A DNA stretch of 64,000 nucleotides from Terriglobia bacterium (GTDB lineage: Bacteria > Acidobacteriota > Terriglobia > Versatilivoradales > Versatilivoraceae), in assembly GCA_022452285.1 (NCBI GenBank), contig JAKUNG010000009.1, positions 109,953 through 173,952 of the forward strand, written 5' to 3'. Position numbers and translations under genes: made by a program. Shown here in pieces: positions 63,946 through 64,000 of this stretch; the first letter of the stretch is position 1, and each line of letters starts with the position of its first letter. Under the pieces are notes generated by a model. That model made no database searches, was not told the origin of the DNA, and was given only the letters and a program-made list of their open reading frames with translations.

Positions 63946-64000
63946 TTATTTCCCTCCAAATGAACGACTTCCACCAAAACGATAAGATCCACCTCTTCCA
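63946..64000 (-). CDS. Partial CDS: glycine/serine/arginine-rich C-terminal tail, gene runs off the right edge
   Basis: Read on the minus strand, the last 55 nt end in a TAA just 2 nt before the DUF350 ATG; the tail is GRGGSYRFGGSRSFGGK. This Gly/Ser/Arg-rich ending recalls DUF1190/YgiB-type proteins, which accompany DUF350 in some operons, but 17 residues cannot prove it. The GGAGGG ribosome site of the DUF350 gene lies within this tail, so the genes are in one operon. Confidence 0.6.
   Translation of the reverse strand, partial: GRGGSYRFGGSRSFGGK

Overview
The window is AT-rich bacterial chromosome with mostly single genes or two- to four-gene operons and AGGAG-type ribosome sites. No rRNA, tRNA, CRISPR, phage or insertion sequence was seen. 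Several features recall marine Acidobacteriota or the Planctomycetota-like heterotrophs. These are two DUF1549/DUF1553 plus DUF1501 gene pairs, PPC-domain, FG-GAP and PQQ-like secreted proteins, carboxypeptidase-regulatory-domain proteins, a small DUF5818-like exported protein, Tat-signalled SMP-30 and DapA-like proteins, and many one-off catabolic dehydrogenases. The phylum is an inference; I lean to an uncultured marine acidobacterium-like lineage.

Layout. 0-11 kb: a split ThDP decarboxylase (sulfopyruvate/phosphonopyruvate decarboxylase type), an SDR, a phytanoyl-CoA dioxygenase-like oxygenase, a PQQ-propeller protein, a D-2-hydroxyacid dehydrogenase, formate-tetrahydrofolate ligase, a flavin reductase, an unknown protein and a second ThDP enzyme. 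11-18 kb: a 14-repeat FG-GAP protein, an M19 dipeptidase, a galactonate-dehydratase-like enolase-superfamily enzyme and an iron alcohol dehydrogenase. 18-25 kb: a minus-strand operon of a DapA-like Tat lipoprotein, a PPC-domain protein, a DUF1549/1553 protein and a DUF1501 protein. 25-35 kb: an exported M20 amidohydrolase, a TIM-barrel glycosidase-like protein, a sialidase-like propeller, an epimerase, a luciferase-like monooxygenase, a TPR protein and an SMP-30 protein.

35.4-36.5 kb is the most notable locus. A gene is interrupted by one in-frame TGA exactly where iodothyronine deiodinases carry selenocysteine. A SECIS-like hairpin lies 24 nt downstream, and the protein continues through a deiodinase-like thioredoxin fold into a second domain resembling the N-terminal domain of DsbD. 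It is best read as an exported or membrane-anchored selenoprotein.

36.6-45 kb: a Na+/Ca2+ exchanger, a third ThDP enzyme, DUF1566, FxsA and DUF5818-like proteins, a thiolase with its Zn-ribbon partner, a GH32/43-like propeller and APS kinase. 45-52 kb: the second DUF1549/1553-DUF1501 pair and a second TIM-barrel protein. 52-58 kb: D-amino acid dehydrogenase, UDP-glucose dehydrogenase overlapping a YfhO-like membrane protein, and divergently a UDP-glucuronate decarboxylase-like enzyme, together a plausible UDP-xylose route. 58-64 kb: a carboxypeptidase-regulatory-repeat protein, a K+ channel with an RCK domain, and a membrane spermidine-synthase-like protein translationally coupled to a double DUF350 protein, preceded by the glycine-rich tail of a gene that enters from the right edge.
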